NCBI GenBank assembly: GCA_049680295.1
Contig: JBAUHN010000425.1
Location: 1 to 7,943, forward strand
Length of the DNA stretch: 7,943 nt
Direction of reading: 5' to 3'
Origin: JBAUHN01 sp049680295
Lineage (GTDB): Bacteria > Pseudomonadota > Alphaproteobacteria > Rhodobacterales > Rhodobacteraceae
Shown here: positions 1-6,223 of the stretch, piece by piece
Numbering within the stretch: position 1 is the stretch's first letter
How the letters are laid out: each line of letters starts with the position of its first letter
The notes under the pieces: model-generated
The model's input: only the letters and a program-made list of their open reading frames with translations
Told to the model about the DNA's origin: nothing
The model's database searches: none
Program-made: the position numbers and the translations under genes

Positions 1-269
1 AATTGCTCACGGCAACGTTTATGGACTACGCCTTGCCGCGTGCACGGGATGTCCCCACTATTGAATTCACATCAGAACCGGTGCCATCTACGGCCAACAT
101 CATGGGAATGAAAGGCTGCGGCGAGGCGGGGACCGTCGGCGCTTTGGCGGCTGTCGCGAACGCTGTTCAGGACGCGCTGTGGGATCGCGGGGTGCAACAG
201 GCAGATATGCCGTTCACGCCGCATAAAGTTTGGGAGTTGCTGCAAAGTGCTGCGAAAGGCGCTGAATAA
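1..269 (+). CDS. Molybdopterin-binding subunit of xanthine/CO dehydrogenase family, 3' end only
   Basis: This is the C-terminal end (about 88 residues, 5' end outside the window) of the large molybdenum-cofactor subunit of a xanthine dehydrogenase/aerobic CO dehydrogenase-type hydroxylase. Seen directly: a segment reading FMDYALPRA, then GMKGCGEAGTVGA, then MPFTPHKVWELL near the end. In this family the Glu of the GEAG motif (codon at 123-125) is the active-site base beside the Mo centre, and the 'MP-TP--VW' ending is typical of the C-terminus. Such enzymes hydroxylate aldehydes, purines, aromatic heterocycles or CO and work with FAD and 2Fe-2S subunits, which would lie upstream if present. 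The substrate cannot be read from this fragment; CoxL-like family members of unknown substrate are common in Rhodobacterales. The stop TAA (267-269) lies inside the next gene, whose start overlaps this one by 23 bp, so the two are probably co-transcribed. Confidence 0.9.
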   Translation, partial: LLTATFMDYALPRARDVPTIEFTSEPVPSTANIMGMKGCGEAGTVGALAAVANAVQDALWDRGVQQADMPFTPHKVWELLQSAAKGAE

Positions 270-1314
270 GAAACTGTTTGGCTGGATCAAATCCAGGTTT
301 TGGCGACGACCGGCCCAGGATTTTGGTCCGCGTCGTGGGGCCGTGACGCACGTGATTATTCTGGACGGTACCATGTCCACGCTGGAACCGGGTTGCGAAA
401 CAAATGCGGGGATTGCCTATCATTTGTGCCGCGAAATGGGCAGTGCGTTGTCGATCTACTATGAGCCGGGATTGCAATGGACCAACTGGCGCGGCGCGCG
501 GGATGTTCTGATGGGGCGGGGCATAAACCGGCAAATTAAACGGGCCTATGGCTATCTTGCTTCACGCTACCGTCCCGGTGACCGAATATTCTTGATGGGA
601 TATTCGCGTGGTGCATATGCCGTCAGGTCGCTCGCAGGTGTCATCGACCGGGTGGGATTGCTGCGGGCCGACCATGCGACTGAAAGCAACATTCGCACGG
701 CCTACCGCCATTATGAAAAGACCGATGCGAACGGAAATGTTGCGTCTTTCCGTGCGATGTTTTGCCATGACGACGTCCGGATTGAGATGATCGGGGTCTG
801 GGATACTGTCAAATCGCTGGGGCTGAATGCGCCGTTTTTGTGGCGTCTCAGCGCGCCGCGCCACGAATTTCACAACCACGCTCTAAGCCAGGTTGTCAGT
901 AACGGGTTTCAGGCGCTGGCGCTGAATGAGACCCGCATGGCCTATAAACCAGTGATGTGGGACAGTCCCGAAGGATGGGAAGGCCGGGTCGAGCAGGCAT
1001 GGTTTCGCGGCACGCACGGTGATATCGGCGGCCAGTTGGGCGGTTTTGATGCGGCACGGCCGCTGTCCAACATCCCCCTTGTCTGGATGCTGGAGCATGC
1101 ACAGACCTGTGGATTGCCCCTGCCTTCAGGATGGCAAACCCGGTTTGCCCAAGATCCCAACGCGCCCATGCTTGGGACATGGCGCGGATACGGGAAATGG
1201 TTTGTCACTAGGCGTGCCCGGATTGTTGGTAAGGATCCGTCAGAATACTTGCATGACAGTGTCAGCTCGCATCCACAAAATGTCCCCAAACGATTGGCCA
1301 CAATGTTGGTTTGA
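247..1314 (+). CDS. DUF2235 (Tle1-like) alpha/beta hydrolase, 355 aa
   Basis: Predicted cytoplasmic serine hydrolase of the DUF2235 family, the fold shared with Tle1-type phospholipases. Visible motifs in order: HVIILDGT near residues 35-42 (family start of the domain), the nucleophile elbow GYSRGAYAVR at 118-127 with Ser120, IGVWDTVKSLG at 182-192 with Asp186, and WFRGTHGDIGG at 252-262 with His257. A family-like HDSV follows at 336-339. The Ser-Asp-His set is therefore complete. No signal peptide or membrane segment is evident; the first 30 residues are basic. The GTG start at 247 has GGAG at 233-236 ten bases upstream and sits inside the preceding gene, suggesting translational coupling. 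No type VI secretion gene, immunity gene or VgrG/PAAR is visible nearby, so an antibacterial effector role is not supported here; a housekeeping lipase/esterase is equally possible. Substrate unknown. Family assignment is firm, function is not. Confidence 0.9.
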   Translation: MLRKALNKKLFGWIKSRFWRRPAQDFGPRRGAVTHVIILDGTMSTLEPGCETNAGIAYHLCREMGSALSIYYEPGLQWTNWRGARDVLMGRGINRQIKRAYGYLASRYRPGDRIFLMGYSRGAYAVRSLAGVIDRVGLLRADHATESNIRTAYRHYEKTDANGNVASFRAMFCHDDVRIEMIGVWDTVKSLGLNAPFLWRLSAPRHEFHNHALSQVVSNGFQALALNETRMAYKPVMWDSPEGWEGRVEQAWFRGTHGDIGGQLGGFDAARPLSNIPLVWMLEHAQTCGLPLPSGWQTRFAQDPNAPMLGTWRGYGKWFVTRRARIVGKDPSEYLHDSVSSHPQNVPKRLATMLV

Positions 1315-1315
1315 T

Positions 1316-1437
1316 CCAATTGCGCCGCTGCGCGGCACGACATGTCTGAGGTTTTTTTCCTAACGGAAAAAAACCTCATGTGGACCGATCAGGCGCGATT
1401 GAGCCTGCCTGCCCGGACGGCAAGGTCGCGCAATTGG
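1316..1437. repeat. Outer 10-bp inverted repeat framing the convergent gap
   Basis: CCAATTGCGC at 1316-1325 is the exact reverse complement of GCGCAATTGG at 1428-1437. The two arms enclose the 14-bp hairpin at 1347-1378 and sit just inside the stop codons of the two convergent genes (DUF2235 gene ending 1314, metF ending 1459). The core AATT is itself palindromic, so chance is a real alternative. A further small dyad, GCCGC-TGC-GCGGC at 1324-1336, overlaps the left arm. Confidence 0.45.
1347..1378. terminator. Perfect 14-bp inverted repeat, possible bidirectional terminator
   Basis: TGAGGTTTTTTTCC (1347-1360) and GGAAAAAAACCTCA (1365-1378) pair without mismatch around the loop TAAC. Its place between the convergent stops of the DUF2235 gene and metF suggests transcription termination from both sides. 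It is not a classical rho-independent terminator: the T7 run lies in the rising arm of the stem and no T run follows the falling arm. Both transcripts would fold the same hairpin. Structure certain, function inferred. Confidence 0.55.
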
Positions 1438-1458
1438 GTTGTTCAATCAGTCTGGGCG

Positions 1459-2328
1459 TTATGCCACGTTTGACACCGCCGATGCCGTTTGGGTAATGCC
1501 AAGCGCATGGCAAACTTCACGGGTGAGATCAGGGCGATTGAGGGTGTAGAAATGCAACGCATCGACGCCTTCATCTATCAGATCGCTGCATAATTCCGTA
1601 CAAAGCGCTGTGGCCAGTAAATCGTGCCGGTTGTCGCGCAAGGCAGTGTCAAATGCCGCGTCCAGCCAGCCGGGAACTTGTGCGCCGCATTTGATCGCGA
1701 ATTTGCGCGCGTTTTTCCAATTGCTGACCGGCAATATCCCGGGCGTAATCGGTGCAGTGATGCCCGCCGCCGCACAGGCATCCCGGAACCGCAAAAAGCG
1801 GTCGGCTTCAAAGAAAAACTGGGTGATGGCCTCATCCGCGCCGGCGTCAATTTTTGCTTTTAGCCAATCAATGTTGGCTTTGGCATCCGGGGCTTCGGGA
1901 TGCACGTCCGGATAGGCGCCCACGCGCAAGGTGAATTGACCAGTATCCGCCAGAGCCGAGATCAGATCGCAGCTATTGGCAAACCCGTCCGGATGGGCGG
2001 CAAAGTGATCGTTGCCTTTGGGCGGATCGCCCCGAAGTGCCACAATGTCAGTAACACCGGCTTTGGCAAAACGATGTGCGGTGGCCATGGTTTGGGATTT
2101 GCTGGCCCCGACGCAGGTCAGATGGGCCGCAACCGGCAGGCCAGAGCTGCGCCGCAACGTATAGGCGGCGTCATGGGTCAAATCCCGTTCCGCACCGCCC
2201 GCACCATAAGTCACCGAAAAAAACCGTGGCCCAAGAGGGGCCAATGCCTGGGCTGTGTCCCAAAGCTGGAATGACGCGTCGATGGAACGCGGCGGGAAGA
2301 CTTCGAAGGAAATCGCGGGCACGGGCAT
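1459..2328 (-). CDS. metF: 5,10-methylenetetrahydrofolate reductase
   Basis: MetF reduces 5,10-methylene-tetrahydrofolate to 5-methyl-tetrahydrofolate with a flavin (FAD) cofactor, supplying the methyl group for methionine synthase in the cytoplasm. The 289-residue product has the usual length of a bacterial MetF and its landmarks in order: SFEVFPPR at 7-14 with the catalytic Glu9 (equivalent to E. coli Glu28), VTYGAGG at 39-45, LRGDPP at 98-103 with the flavin-contacting Asp101, AYPDVHPEA at 138-146, a GADEAITQFFF stretch at 163-173 with Gln170, PGILPV at 196-201, and FYTLNR at 260-265 near the end. The ATG at 2326-2328 has AGGA eight bases upstream (plus-strand TCCT at 2337-2340). It is transcribed away from metR, whose product is the known activator of methionine genes in proteobacteria, and they share a candidate MetR site. 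No frameshift or missing key residue seen. Confidence 0.97.
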   Translation of the reverse strand: MPVPAISFEVFPPRSIDASFQLWDTAQALAPLGPRFFSVTYGAGGAERDLTHDAAYTLRRSSGLPVAAHLTCVGASKSQTMATAHRFAKAGVTDIVALRGDPPKGNDHFAAHPDGFANSCDLISALADTGQFTLRVGAYPDVHPEAPDAKANIDWLKAKIDAGADEAITQFFFEADRFLRFRDACAAAGITAPITPGILPVSNWKNARKFAIKCGAQVPGWLDAAFDTALRDNRHDLLATALCTELCSDLIDEGVDALHFYTLNRPDLTREVCHALGITQTASAVSNVA

Positions 2329-2376
2329 CTTTTTGATCCTTATTTGAATTTCGCTCTTGTCGCATAGTCGGGAAAA

Positions 2377-2389
2377 TGAAACAAACTCA
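2377..2389. promoter_or_regulatory. Candidate MetR operator in the metF-metR intergenic region
   Basis: TGAAACAAACTCA matches the enterobacterial MetR consensus TGAA-N5-TTCA at seven of eight fixed positions and the general LysR pattern T-N11-A. With one flanking base on each side it is ATGA-N7-TCAT, a perfect 4-bp dyad. It lies 48 bp upstream of metF and 31 bp upstream of the preferred metR start, a sensible place for controlling both divergent genes. The assignment to MetR is an inference from the consensus and the neighbours. Confidence 0.5.
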
Positions 2390-2408
2390 TAACTCTCAAG
2401 ATAAACAT

Positions 2409-2413
2409 GAGGA
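2409..2413 (+). promoter_or_regulatory. Ribosome binding site fixing the metR start
   Basis: GAGGA ends seven bases before the ATG at 2421. The earlier in-frame ATG at 2376 has no comparable purine block at good spacing and would begin inside the candidate MetR operator. The downstream start also reproduces the short N-terminus of known MetR proteins. Confidence 0.75.
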
Positions 2414-2420
2414 TGACCGC

Positions 2421-3326
2421 ATGCATATCGAATTCCGGCATCTGCGCACGATCAAGGCCATTCACGAATCTGGTGGTCTGGCCCGCGCGGCTGAGCAAAT
2501 GCACATCACCCAAAGTGCGCTGAGCCATCAAATCAAGGGCCTTGAGGATCAGGCCGGGGTTGAATTGTTCGTGCGACGATCAAAACCATTGCGCCTGTCG
2601 CCTGCGGGTATGCGGCTGCTGGCACTGGCGCAGCAAGTCTTGCCACAGGTCGAAGCCCTGCAGGACGAATTCACCGGGTTGCGGGCTGGTAGTACCGGTC
2701 GGATGCACATCGCAATCGAGTGCCACGCCTGTTTTGAATGGCTGTTTCCGGTGCTTGAGATGTTTCGACGCAGTTGGCCGGATGTTGATGTGGATATCAA
2801 GCCGGGGCTGGCATTTGATGCGTTGCCCGCATTGCTGAAAGAAGAGGTTGACCTGGTTGTCTCATCTGATCCCGAGGATCTGGCGGGTGTTGAATTCGTC
2901 GAATTGTTTGATTACGCACCGGTTTTCGTGGCTGCCAGCGCCCATCCCTTGGCCAAGAAATCTTATGTTGATGCCGCAGATTTTCGGGGCGAGACCCTGA
3001 TCACCTACCCGGTGGAGCGCAGCCGTCTGGACGTGTTTTCGCAACTGCTGATCCCGGCCAAGGTTGAACCGGCGGCGATCCGTCAGGTTGAACTGACGGC
3101 GGTGATCTTGCTGTTGGTCGCCAGCAATCGCGGCGTCTCGGTTCTGCCCGATTGGGTGGTGCGCGAGGTGAAATACAGCTCGGACTATGTAACGCGCCCA
3201 TTGACAAAAAAGGGACTGACGCGTCGCCTCTATGCAGCTGTGCGCAGTGCTGATCTGGACAAACCATACACGCAACAATTGCTGCAATTGGCCGGGCAGG
3301 AGGCCCGCAAGTTGCAATCGCAGTAA
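2421..3326 (+). CDS. metR: LysR-family transcriptional regulator MetR
   Basis: MetR is the homocysteine-responsive LysR-type regulator that controls methionine-pathway genes such as metE, metH and metF in proteobacteria. From the ATG at 2421 the product is 301 residues, normal for LysR proteins (E. coli MetR 317). The N-terminal winged helix-turn-helix spans about 6-65 (LRTIKAIHESGGLARAAEQ, then TQSALSHQIKGLE), followed by a linker helix to about 90 and the effector domain. MetR-specific signatures are clear: MHIAIECHACFEWL at 95-108, TYPVERSRLDV at 195-205, LPDWVV at 242-247 and RRLYAAVR at 268-275, all close to E. coli MetR as I remember it. Divergent transcription from metF supports direct regulation and probably autoregulation. 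The gene ends only 4 bp from the convergent oxidoreductase stop. Confidence 0.95.
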   Translation: MHIEFRHLRTIKAIHESGGLARAAEQMHITQSALSHQIKGLEDQAGVELFVRRSKPLRLSPAGMRLLALAQQVLPQVEALQDEFTGLRAGSTGRMHIAIECHACFEWLFPVLEMFRRSWPDVDVDIKPGLAFDALPALLKEEVDLVVSSDPEDLAGVEFVELFDYAPVFVAASAHPLAKKSYVDAADFRGETLITYPVERSRLDVFSQLLIPAKVEPAAIRQVELTAVILLLVASNRGVSVLPDWVVREVKYSSDYVTRPLTKKGLTRRLYAAVRSADLDKPYTQQLLQLAGQEARKLQSQ

Positions 3327-3330
3327 GGCG

Positions 3331-4371
3331 CTAGACGACCTTGACGATTTGCTTGCCAAAGTTGCCGCCCGACAGCATGTCGATAAAGACCTGAGGCGCG
3401 TTTTCCAGCCCTTCGGCGATGTCCTCTTGGCTGACAATGGTGCCAGCGGCGACCTTTGGTGTTACTTCGGCCAGAAAGTCAGGATAGCGCGACCAGTGGT
3501 TCGAAATGATAAAGCCATTGACGGACAGGAATTTGACCAAGATGGCGCGCCAAAGTCCGGGCACTGACAGGCCGCTATCCGTTGCCTGCGCGCCCAGACC
3601 CCCGGCATTGTACCAACTGACCATACCGCACAGGGGGATGCGGCCATTGGGGTTCATGAGTGGTACTATGGCCTCTAACACTTTGCCGCCGACGTTTTCG
3701 AAATAGATATCAACACCATCCGGGCAGGCCGATTTCAACGCAGCACGCAGATCACGCGCGTTGGCAAATGCCCGGTGATCAACGCAGGCGTCAAAGCCAA
3801 AGCTGTCAGTGGCCAGCGCGCATTTTTCCGCCCCACCCGCGATGCCGACGACCCGCAGGCCCAACGATTTCGCCAGCTGCCCGACGATTGACCCGACAGG
3901 CCCGGTGGCCGCCGCAACAACCAATGTTTCGCCTGCGCGTGGTCGTCCGTATTCGTTCAGACCGAACCACCCGGTAAAGCCGGGCATGCCCAGCACCCCA
4001 AGTGCTGCGGTGATCGGCACGGCGGTGGGGTCAAGCCTGGTCAGGGCCTGTGCAGGCTGGCAACTGTGTGTTGCCCAGCCAAAATACCCCGCGACATAGT
4101 CACCCAGTGCAAAATCCGGGCTACCCGAGGCGATGACCTGGCCCACGGCGCCGCCCTCCATCAACCCGCCCACGGGGATCGGGGCGGTGTAGGATTTGCC
4201 AGCATCCATTCGGCCACGCATATAAGGGTCCAGCGAAAAATAATGAACGCGCACCAGAACCTCGCCGTCTTTCTGGGTGGGCAGGGGCGCGCTTTCGAGG
4301 CGGAAATTGTCTGGCGTTGGCGTGCCGTCTGGGCGGCTGGCCAGCACAATGGACTGCATTTGATCGGACAT
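3331..4371 (-). CDS. NADP-dependent oxidoreductase, MDR family (CurA/YncB-like)
   Basis: Medium-chain dehydrogenase/reductase lacking catalytic zinc, of the leukotriene B4 dehydrogenase/prostaglandin reductase branch that includes E. coli CurA (YncB), which reduces the activated double bond of enones with NADPH. From ATG 4369-4371 it is 346 residues, the normal family length. Visible: FSLDPYMRGRM at 45-55, typical of this branch; GMPGFTGWFGL at 128-138; the Rossmann motif AAATGPVGSIVGQLAK at 153-168 followed by GLRVVGIAGGAEKC at 171-184; DIYFENVGG at 221-229; PNGRIPLCGM at 241-250; and a closing GKQIVKVV. AAAGG at plus 4380-4384 (as CCTTT) gives an eight-base spacing to this ATG. A reading frame extends upstream to 4602 but would run into suhB and lacks family similarity. 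Physiological substrate unknown; detoxification of reactive alkenals/alkenones is the family-based guess. Two dyads lie in its upstream region. Confidence 0.92.
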   Translation of the reverse strand: MSDQMQSIVLASRPDGTPTPDNFRLESAPLPTQKDGEVLVRVHYFSLDPYMRGRMDAGKSYTAPIPVGGLMEGGAVGQVIASGSPDFALGDYVAGYFGWATHSCQPAQALTRLDPTAVPITAALGVLGMPGFTGWFGLNEYGRPRAGETLVVAAATGPVGSIVGQLAKSLGLRVVGIAGGAEKCALATDSFGFDACVDHRAFANARDLRAALKSACPDGVDIYFENVGGKVLEAIVPLMNPNGRIPLCGMVSWYNAGGLGAQATDSGLSVPGLWRAILVKFLSVNGFIISNHWSRYPDFLAEVTPKVAAGTIVSQEDIAEGLENAPQVFIDMLSGGNFGKQIVKVV

Positions 4372-4380
4372 GAGGGACAC

Positions 4381-4390
4381 CTTTGCAAAG
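4381..4390. promoter_or_regulatory. 10-bp palindrome over the oxidoreductase ribosome binding site
   Basis: CTTTGCAAAG is a perfect palindrome that contains most of the minus-strand Shine-Dalgarno sequence of the oxidoreductase gene. It could be a repressor site or a weak mRNA fold, or chance; nothing else in the sequence decides this. Confidence 0.35.
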
Positions 4391-4432
4391 CGTAAGAACT
4401 TGATTGCACAGTGTCGGTCAGTCACCCCGCTG

Positions 4433-4449
4433 GCAAGGTGTAACCTTGC
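4433..4449. promoter_or_regulatory. 17-bp dyad GCAAGGT-GTA-ACCTTGC, candidate operator
   Basis: Two perfect 7-bp arms around a 3-bp centre, 62-78 bp upstream of the oxidoreductase ATG and 86-102 bp upstream of suhB. The half-site returns at 4476-4486 as CCTTG-G-CAAGG, and the 8-mer TGGCAAGG occurs at both 4431-4438 and 4479-4486. Such a size and spacing suit a dimeric repressor or activator of the TetR, MarR or MerR kind; the binding protein cannot be named from the sequence. Confidence 0.5.
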
Positions 4450-4475
4450 GTCGATGTGGTGATATGGTTGCTGGC

Positions 4476-4486
4476 CCTTGGCAAGG
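4476..4486. promoter_or_regulatory. Second half-site pair CCTTG-G-CAAGG
   Basis: An 11-bp dyad sharing the CAAGG half-site of the 17-bp dyad centred about 40 bp to its left. Together they suggest two sites for one DNA-binding protein in the divergent region between the oxidoreductase and suhB. Its arms are short, so chance cannot be excluded. Confidence 0.35.
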
Positions 4487-4521
4487 CAGCCATGGCGGCG
4501 TATAGCGCGGCCTGATCCTTC

Positions 4522-4526
4522 AGGAG
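4522..4526 (+). promoter_or_regulatory. Ribosome binding site fixing the suhB start
   Basis: AGGAG ends eight bases before ATG 4535-4537, supporting this start over the in-frame ATG-like start at 4478, which would add 19 residues that do not resemble the family N-terminus. Confidence 0.75.
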
Positions 4527-4534
4527 CGGCGAAT

Positions 4535-5320
4535 ATGGTTGGCAGTGCAAATCTTAATATTATGGTCAAGGCAGCGCGCCGCGCAGGCCGGTCGCTGGTC
4601 AAGGACTTCCGCGAGGTTGAAAACCTTCAGGTGTCGATGAAAGGGGCGGGCGATTTCGTCAGCCGCGCTGATATCGCTGCCGAAAAGATCATCAAGGAAG
4701 AACTGATGGGCGCGCGTCCGACATACGGCTGGCTTGCCGAAGAGGGTGGCGAGGATGAAGGTCAGGACCCCACGCGCCGCTGGATCGTTGATCCGCTGGA
4801 CGGGACCACCAACTTTTTGCACGGGCTGCCGCATTGGGCGGTGTCAATTGCACTGGAACACAAAGGTCAGGTTGTTGCAGGTGTGGTGTTTGACCCTGCC
4901 AAGGACGAAATGTTCATCGCTGAAAAAGGCGCCGGTGCGTGGATGAATGATACGCGGTTGCGTGTTTCGGGCCGGACCAAGATGATCGAGTGTATTTTCG
5001 CCACCGGGTTGCCCTTTGGTGGCCGTGCCGATCTGCCCGATACGTTGAAAGAACTGGCGCGCGTGGCGCCGGGATGTGCCGGAGTGCGGCGCTGGGGGGC
5101 TGCGGCGCTGGATTTGGCTTATGTGGCCGCCGGGCGCTATGACGGGTTCTGGGAACGGCGTTTGAACGCCTGGGATTTGGCGGCTGGATTGGTGATCCTG
5201 CGCGAAGCAGGGGGTCTGGCCGAACCGATCGCTCCGAACGGGGACATTTTACAAGACGGCACCGTGATTTGCGCAAATGAACCGATGTTTACAGGTCTTG
5301 CAAAAGCCGTCCGTGGATAA
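4535..5320 (+). CDS. suhB: Inositol-1-monophosphatase (SuhB-like)
   Basis: Mg2+-dependent phosphatase of the inositol monophosphatase/FIG superfamily, hydrolysing inositol monophosphates and related sugar phosphates; in E. coli SuhB also acts in rRNA transcription antitermination. The 261-residue product, from ATG 4535, has all metal-ligand motifs: LAEEGGE at 67-73 with Glu69/Glu70, IVDPLDGTTNFLHGLP at 84-99 with Asp86 and Asp89, and the C-terminal NAWDLAAGLVILREAGG at 211-227 with Asp214. The KGAGDFVSRADIAAEK stretch at 36-51 is the usual N-terminal signature in alphaproteobacterial homologues. It is likely monocistronic: the divergent neighbour is the oxidoreductase and a strong hairpin follows 15 bp after the stop. 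Rhodobacterales often carry several IMPase paralogues (some act on histidinol phosphate or PAP), so the exact substrate is less certain than the family. Confidence 0.93.
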   Translation: MVGSANLNIMVKAARRAGRSLVKDFREVENLQVSMKGAGDFVSRADIAAEKIIKEELMGARPTYGWLAEEGGEDEGQDPTRRWIVDPLDGTTNFLHGLPHWAVSIALEHKGQVVAGVVFDPAKDEMFIAEKGAGAWMNDTRLRVSGRTKMIECIFATGLPFGGRADLPDTLKELARVAPGCAGVRRWGAAALDLAYVAAGRYDGFWERRLNAWDLAAGLVILREAGGLAEPIAPNGDILQDGTVICANEPMFTGLAKAVRG

Positions 5321-5335
5321 TCTCTAGGCCCTGTC

Positions 5336-5361
5336 TGACGGATGGGTTGCGCCATCCGTCA
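5336..5361. terminator. Hairpin terminator between suhB and the rhomboid gene
   Basis: TGACGGATGG (5336-5345) and CCATCCGTCA (5352-5361) form a perfect 10-bp stem with the loop GTTGCG, beginning 15 bp after the suhB stop. It lies between convergent genes and could serve both. Only a weak pyrimidine-rich tail (TCTCAATCACTCT) follows on the plus strand, so it is not a textbook rho-independent terminator. Confidence 0.6.
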
Positions 5362-5389
5362 TCTCAATCACTCTGCGCCGCAATGGCAC

Positions 5390-5404
5390 GACGCGCGGCG
5401 CGTC
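5390..5404. repeat. GC-rich dyad just beyond the rhomboid gene stop
   Basis: GACGCG-CGG-CGCGTC makes a 6-bp stem with a 3-base loop, 14 bp past the end of the minus-strand rhomboid gene. It may help end or protect that transcript; no T run follows in either direction. Confidence 0.35.
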
Positions 5405-5417
5405 TCGCCAGGGGCGC

Positions 5418-6161
5418 TCACTTGCGGCGCACTTTGGGGATGCGGCTGGAAGGCAGATTGTAATGCGCCTCGGGGTGCGGCGGATGGCCATGGGTCTTTT
5501 GCCAGAACACAAAACCACCCCGACGCAGCCAGATCGGTATGGTCAGCACCAATCCCGCGACAAAGCCACCCGCATGCGCCCAATAGGCAACGCCGCCGGT
5601 TTCGGGGTCTGCCCCGATGCCGCCAATAAATTGCAATGCAAACCAGATCATCAGCATGACCCAGGCTGGAATTGGGATGATGCGGAAAAACACGACAAGA
5701 ATGATCAAAATGTCCACTTTGGCCTTTGGGAACAGCAGCAAGTAACCACCCATCACCGCCGCGATGGCGCCCGAGGCGCCGACCGTTGGCACGCCAGATG
5801 TTGTCTGCGATAAATAATGGACCAAACCGGCCAGAGTGCCCGCGGCAAGATAGAATGCCAGATAGGGGACATGGCCCATCTCATCCTCGATGTTGTCGCC
5901 AAATATCCACAAAAACAGCATGTTACCACCCAGATGCATCCAGCCTGCGTGCAGGAACATTGAACTGATCAGCGTAAAATACCCATCACCCTGAGACAGC
6001 CGCGCCGGGATCATCGCCCAGTCATAGTAAAACCTGTTGATTGCCTGCGCGTCTGACATAATGCCGACATAGGTCAGAAAAATACCCACATTTGCGGCAA
6101 TCAGCGCGTAGGTGACATAAGGGACACGGCCCGACGGGTTGTGATCGCGAATTGGAAACAT
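5418..6161 (-). CDS. Rhomboid-family intramembrane serine protease
   Basis: Polytopic inner-membrane protease that cleaves transmembrane segments of partner proteins within the bilayer. The 247-residue product shows the rhomboid set: HAGWMHLGGNM at 71-81, whose H76 and N80 correspond to the conserved His and oxyanion Asn in the HxxxN motif; GASGAIAAVMGG at 128-139 with nucleophile Ser130; and AHAGGFVAGL at 195-204 with base His196. Hydrophobic stretches at about 16-35, 64-86, 98-116, 126-144, 149-180 and 192-212 fit a six-helix core. The tail after 213 is hydrophilic and basic (ending RIPKVRRK), expected on the cytosolic side. The MFPIRDHNPSG start is typical of this bacterial subgroup, although the Shine-Dalgarno sequence before ATG is weak. 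It is flanked by convergent suhB and the divergent methyltransferase gene, neither of which hints at a substrate. Confidence 0.94.
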   Translation of the reverse strand: MFPIRDHNPSGRVPYVTYALIAANVGIFLTYVGIMSDAQAINRFYYDWAMIPARLSQGDGYFTLISSMFLHAGWMHLGGNMLFLWIFGDNIEDEMGHVPYLAFYLAAGTLAGLVHYLSQTTSGVPTVGASGAIAAVMGGYLLLFPKAKVDILIILVVFFRIIPIPAWVMLMIWFALQFIGGIGADPETGGVAYWAHAGGFVAGLVLTIPIWLRRGGFVFWQKTHGHPPHPEAHYNLPSSRIPKVRRK

Positions 6162-6223
6162 CGGCTAACGCTGGGCGAAGGGGGCCGCGTGGTCAAGGGG
6201 CAGGGCCGGAATTTTGTTACGTG

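Noticed and set aside
247..1314. T6SS effector-immunity pair around the DUF2235 hydrolase
   Set aside because: The upstream neighbour is a molybdenum enzyme subunit and the downstream one is convergent metF; there is no immunity, VgrG, PAAR or chaperone gene.
942..1379. 145-codon minus-strand open frame opposite the DUF2235 gene
   Set aside because: It is a shadow of the real gene, starts within the intergenic hairpin, and encodes nothing recognisable.
2376..2420. Upstream ATG giving metR 15 extra residues
   Set aside because: It lies in the candidate MetR operator, lacks a suitable ribosome binding site, and known MetR proteins begin close to the ATG at 2421.
2329..2420. SAM or SAH riboswitch in the metF leader
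   Set aside because: The 92-bp gap is mostly AT-rich, short, and contains no stem-loop set resembling known SAM-II or SAH riboswitches; protein control by MetR explains the locus better.
2862..3437. 191-codon minus-strand open frame opposite metR
   Set aside because: It is antisense to a firmly identified metR, its translation is Arg/Ser/Gln-rich without a recognisable domain, and it spans the end of the oxidoreductase gene in another frame.
4372..4602. 77-residue N-terminal extension of the oxidoreductase reading frame
   Set aside because: It overlaps the 5' end of suhB, does not resemble the family, and the ATG at 4369-4371 has a good ribosome binding site and the normal family N-terminus.
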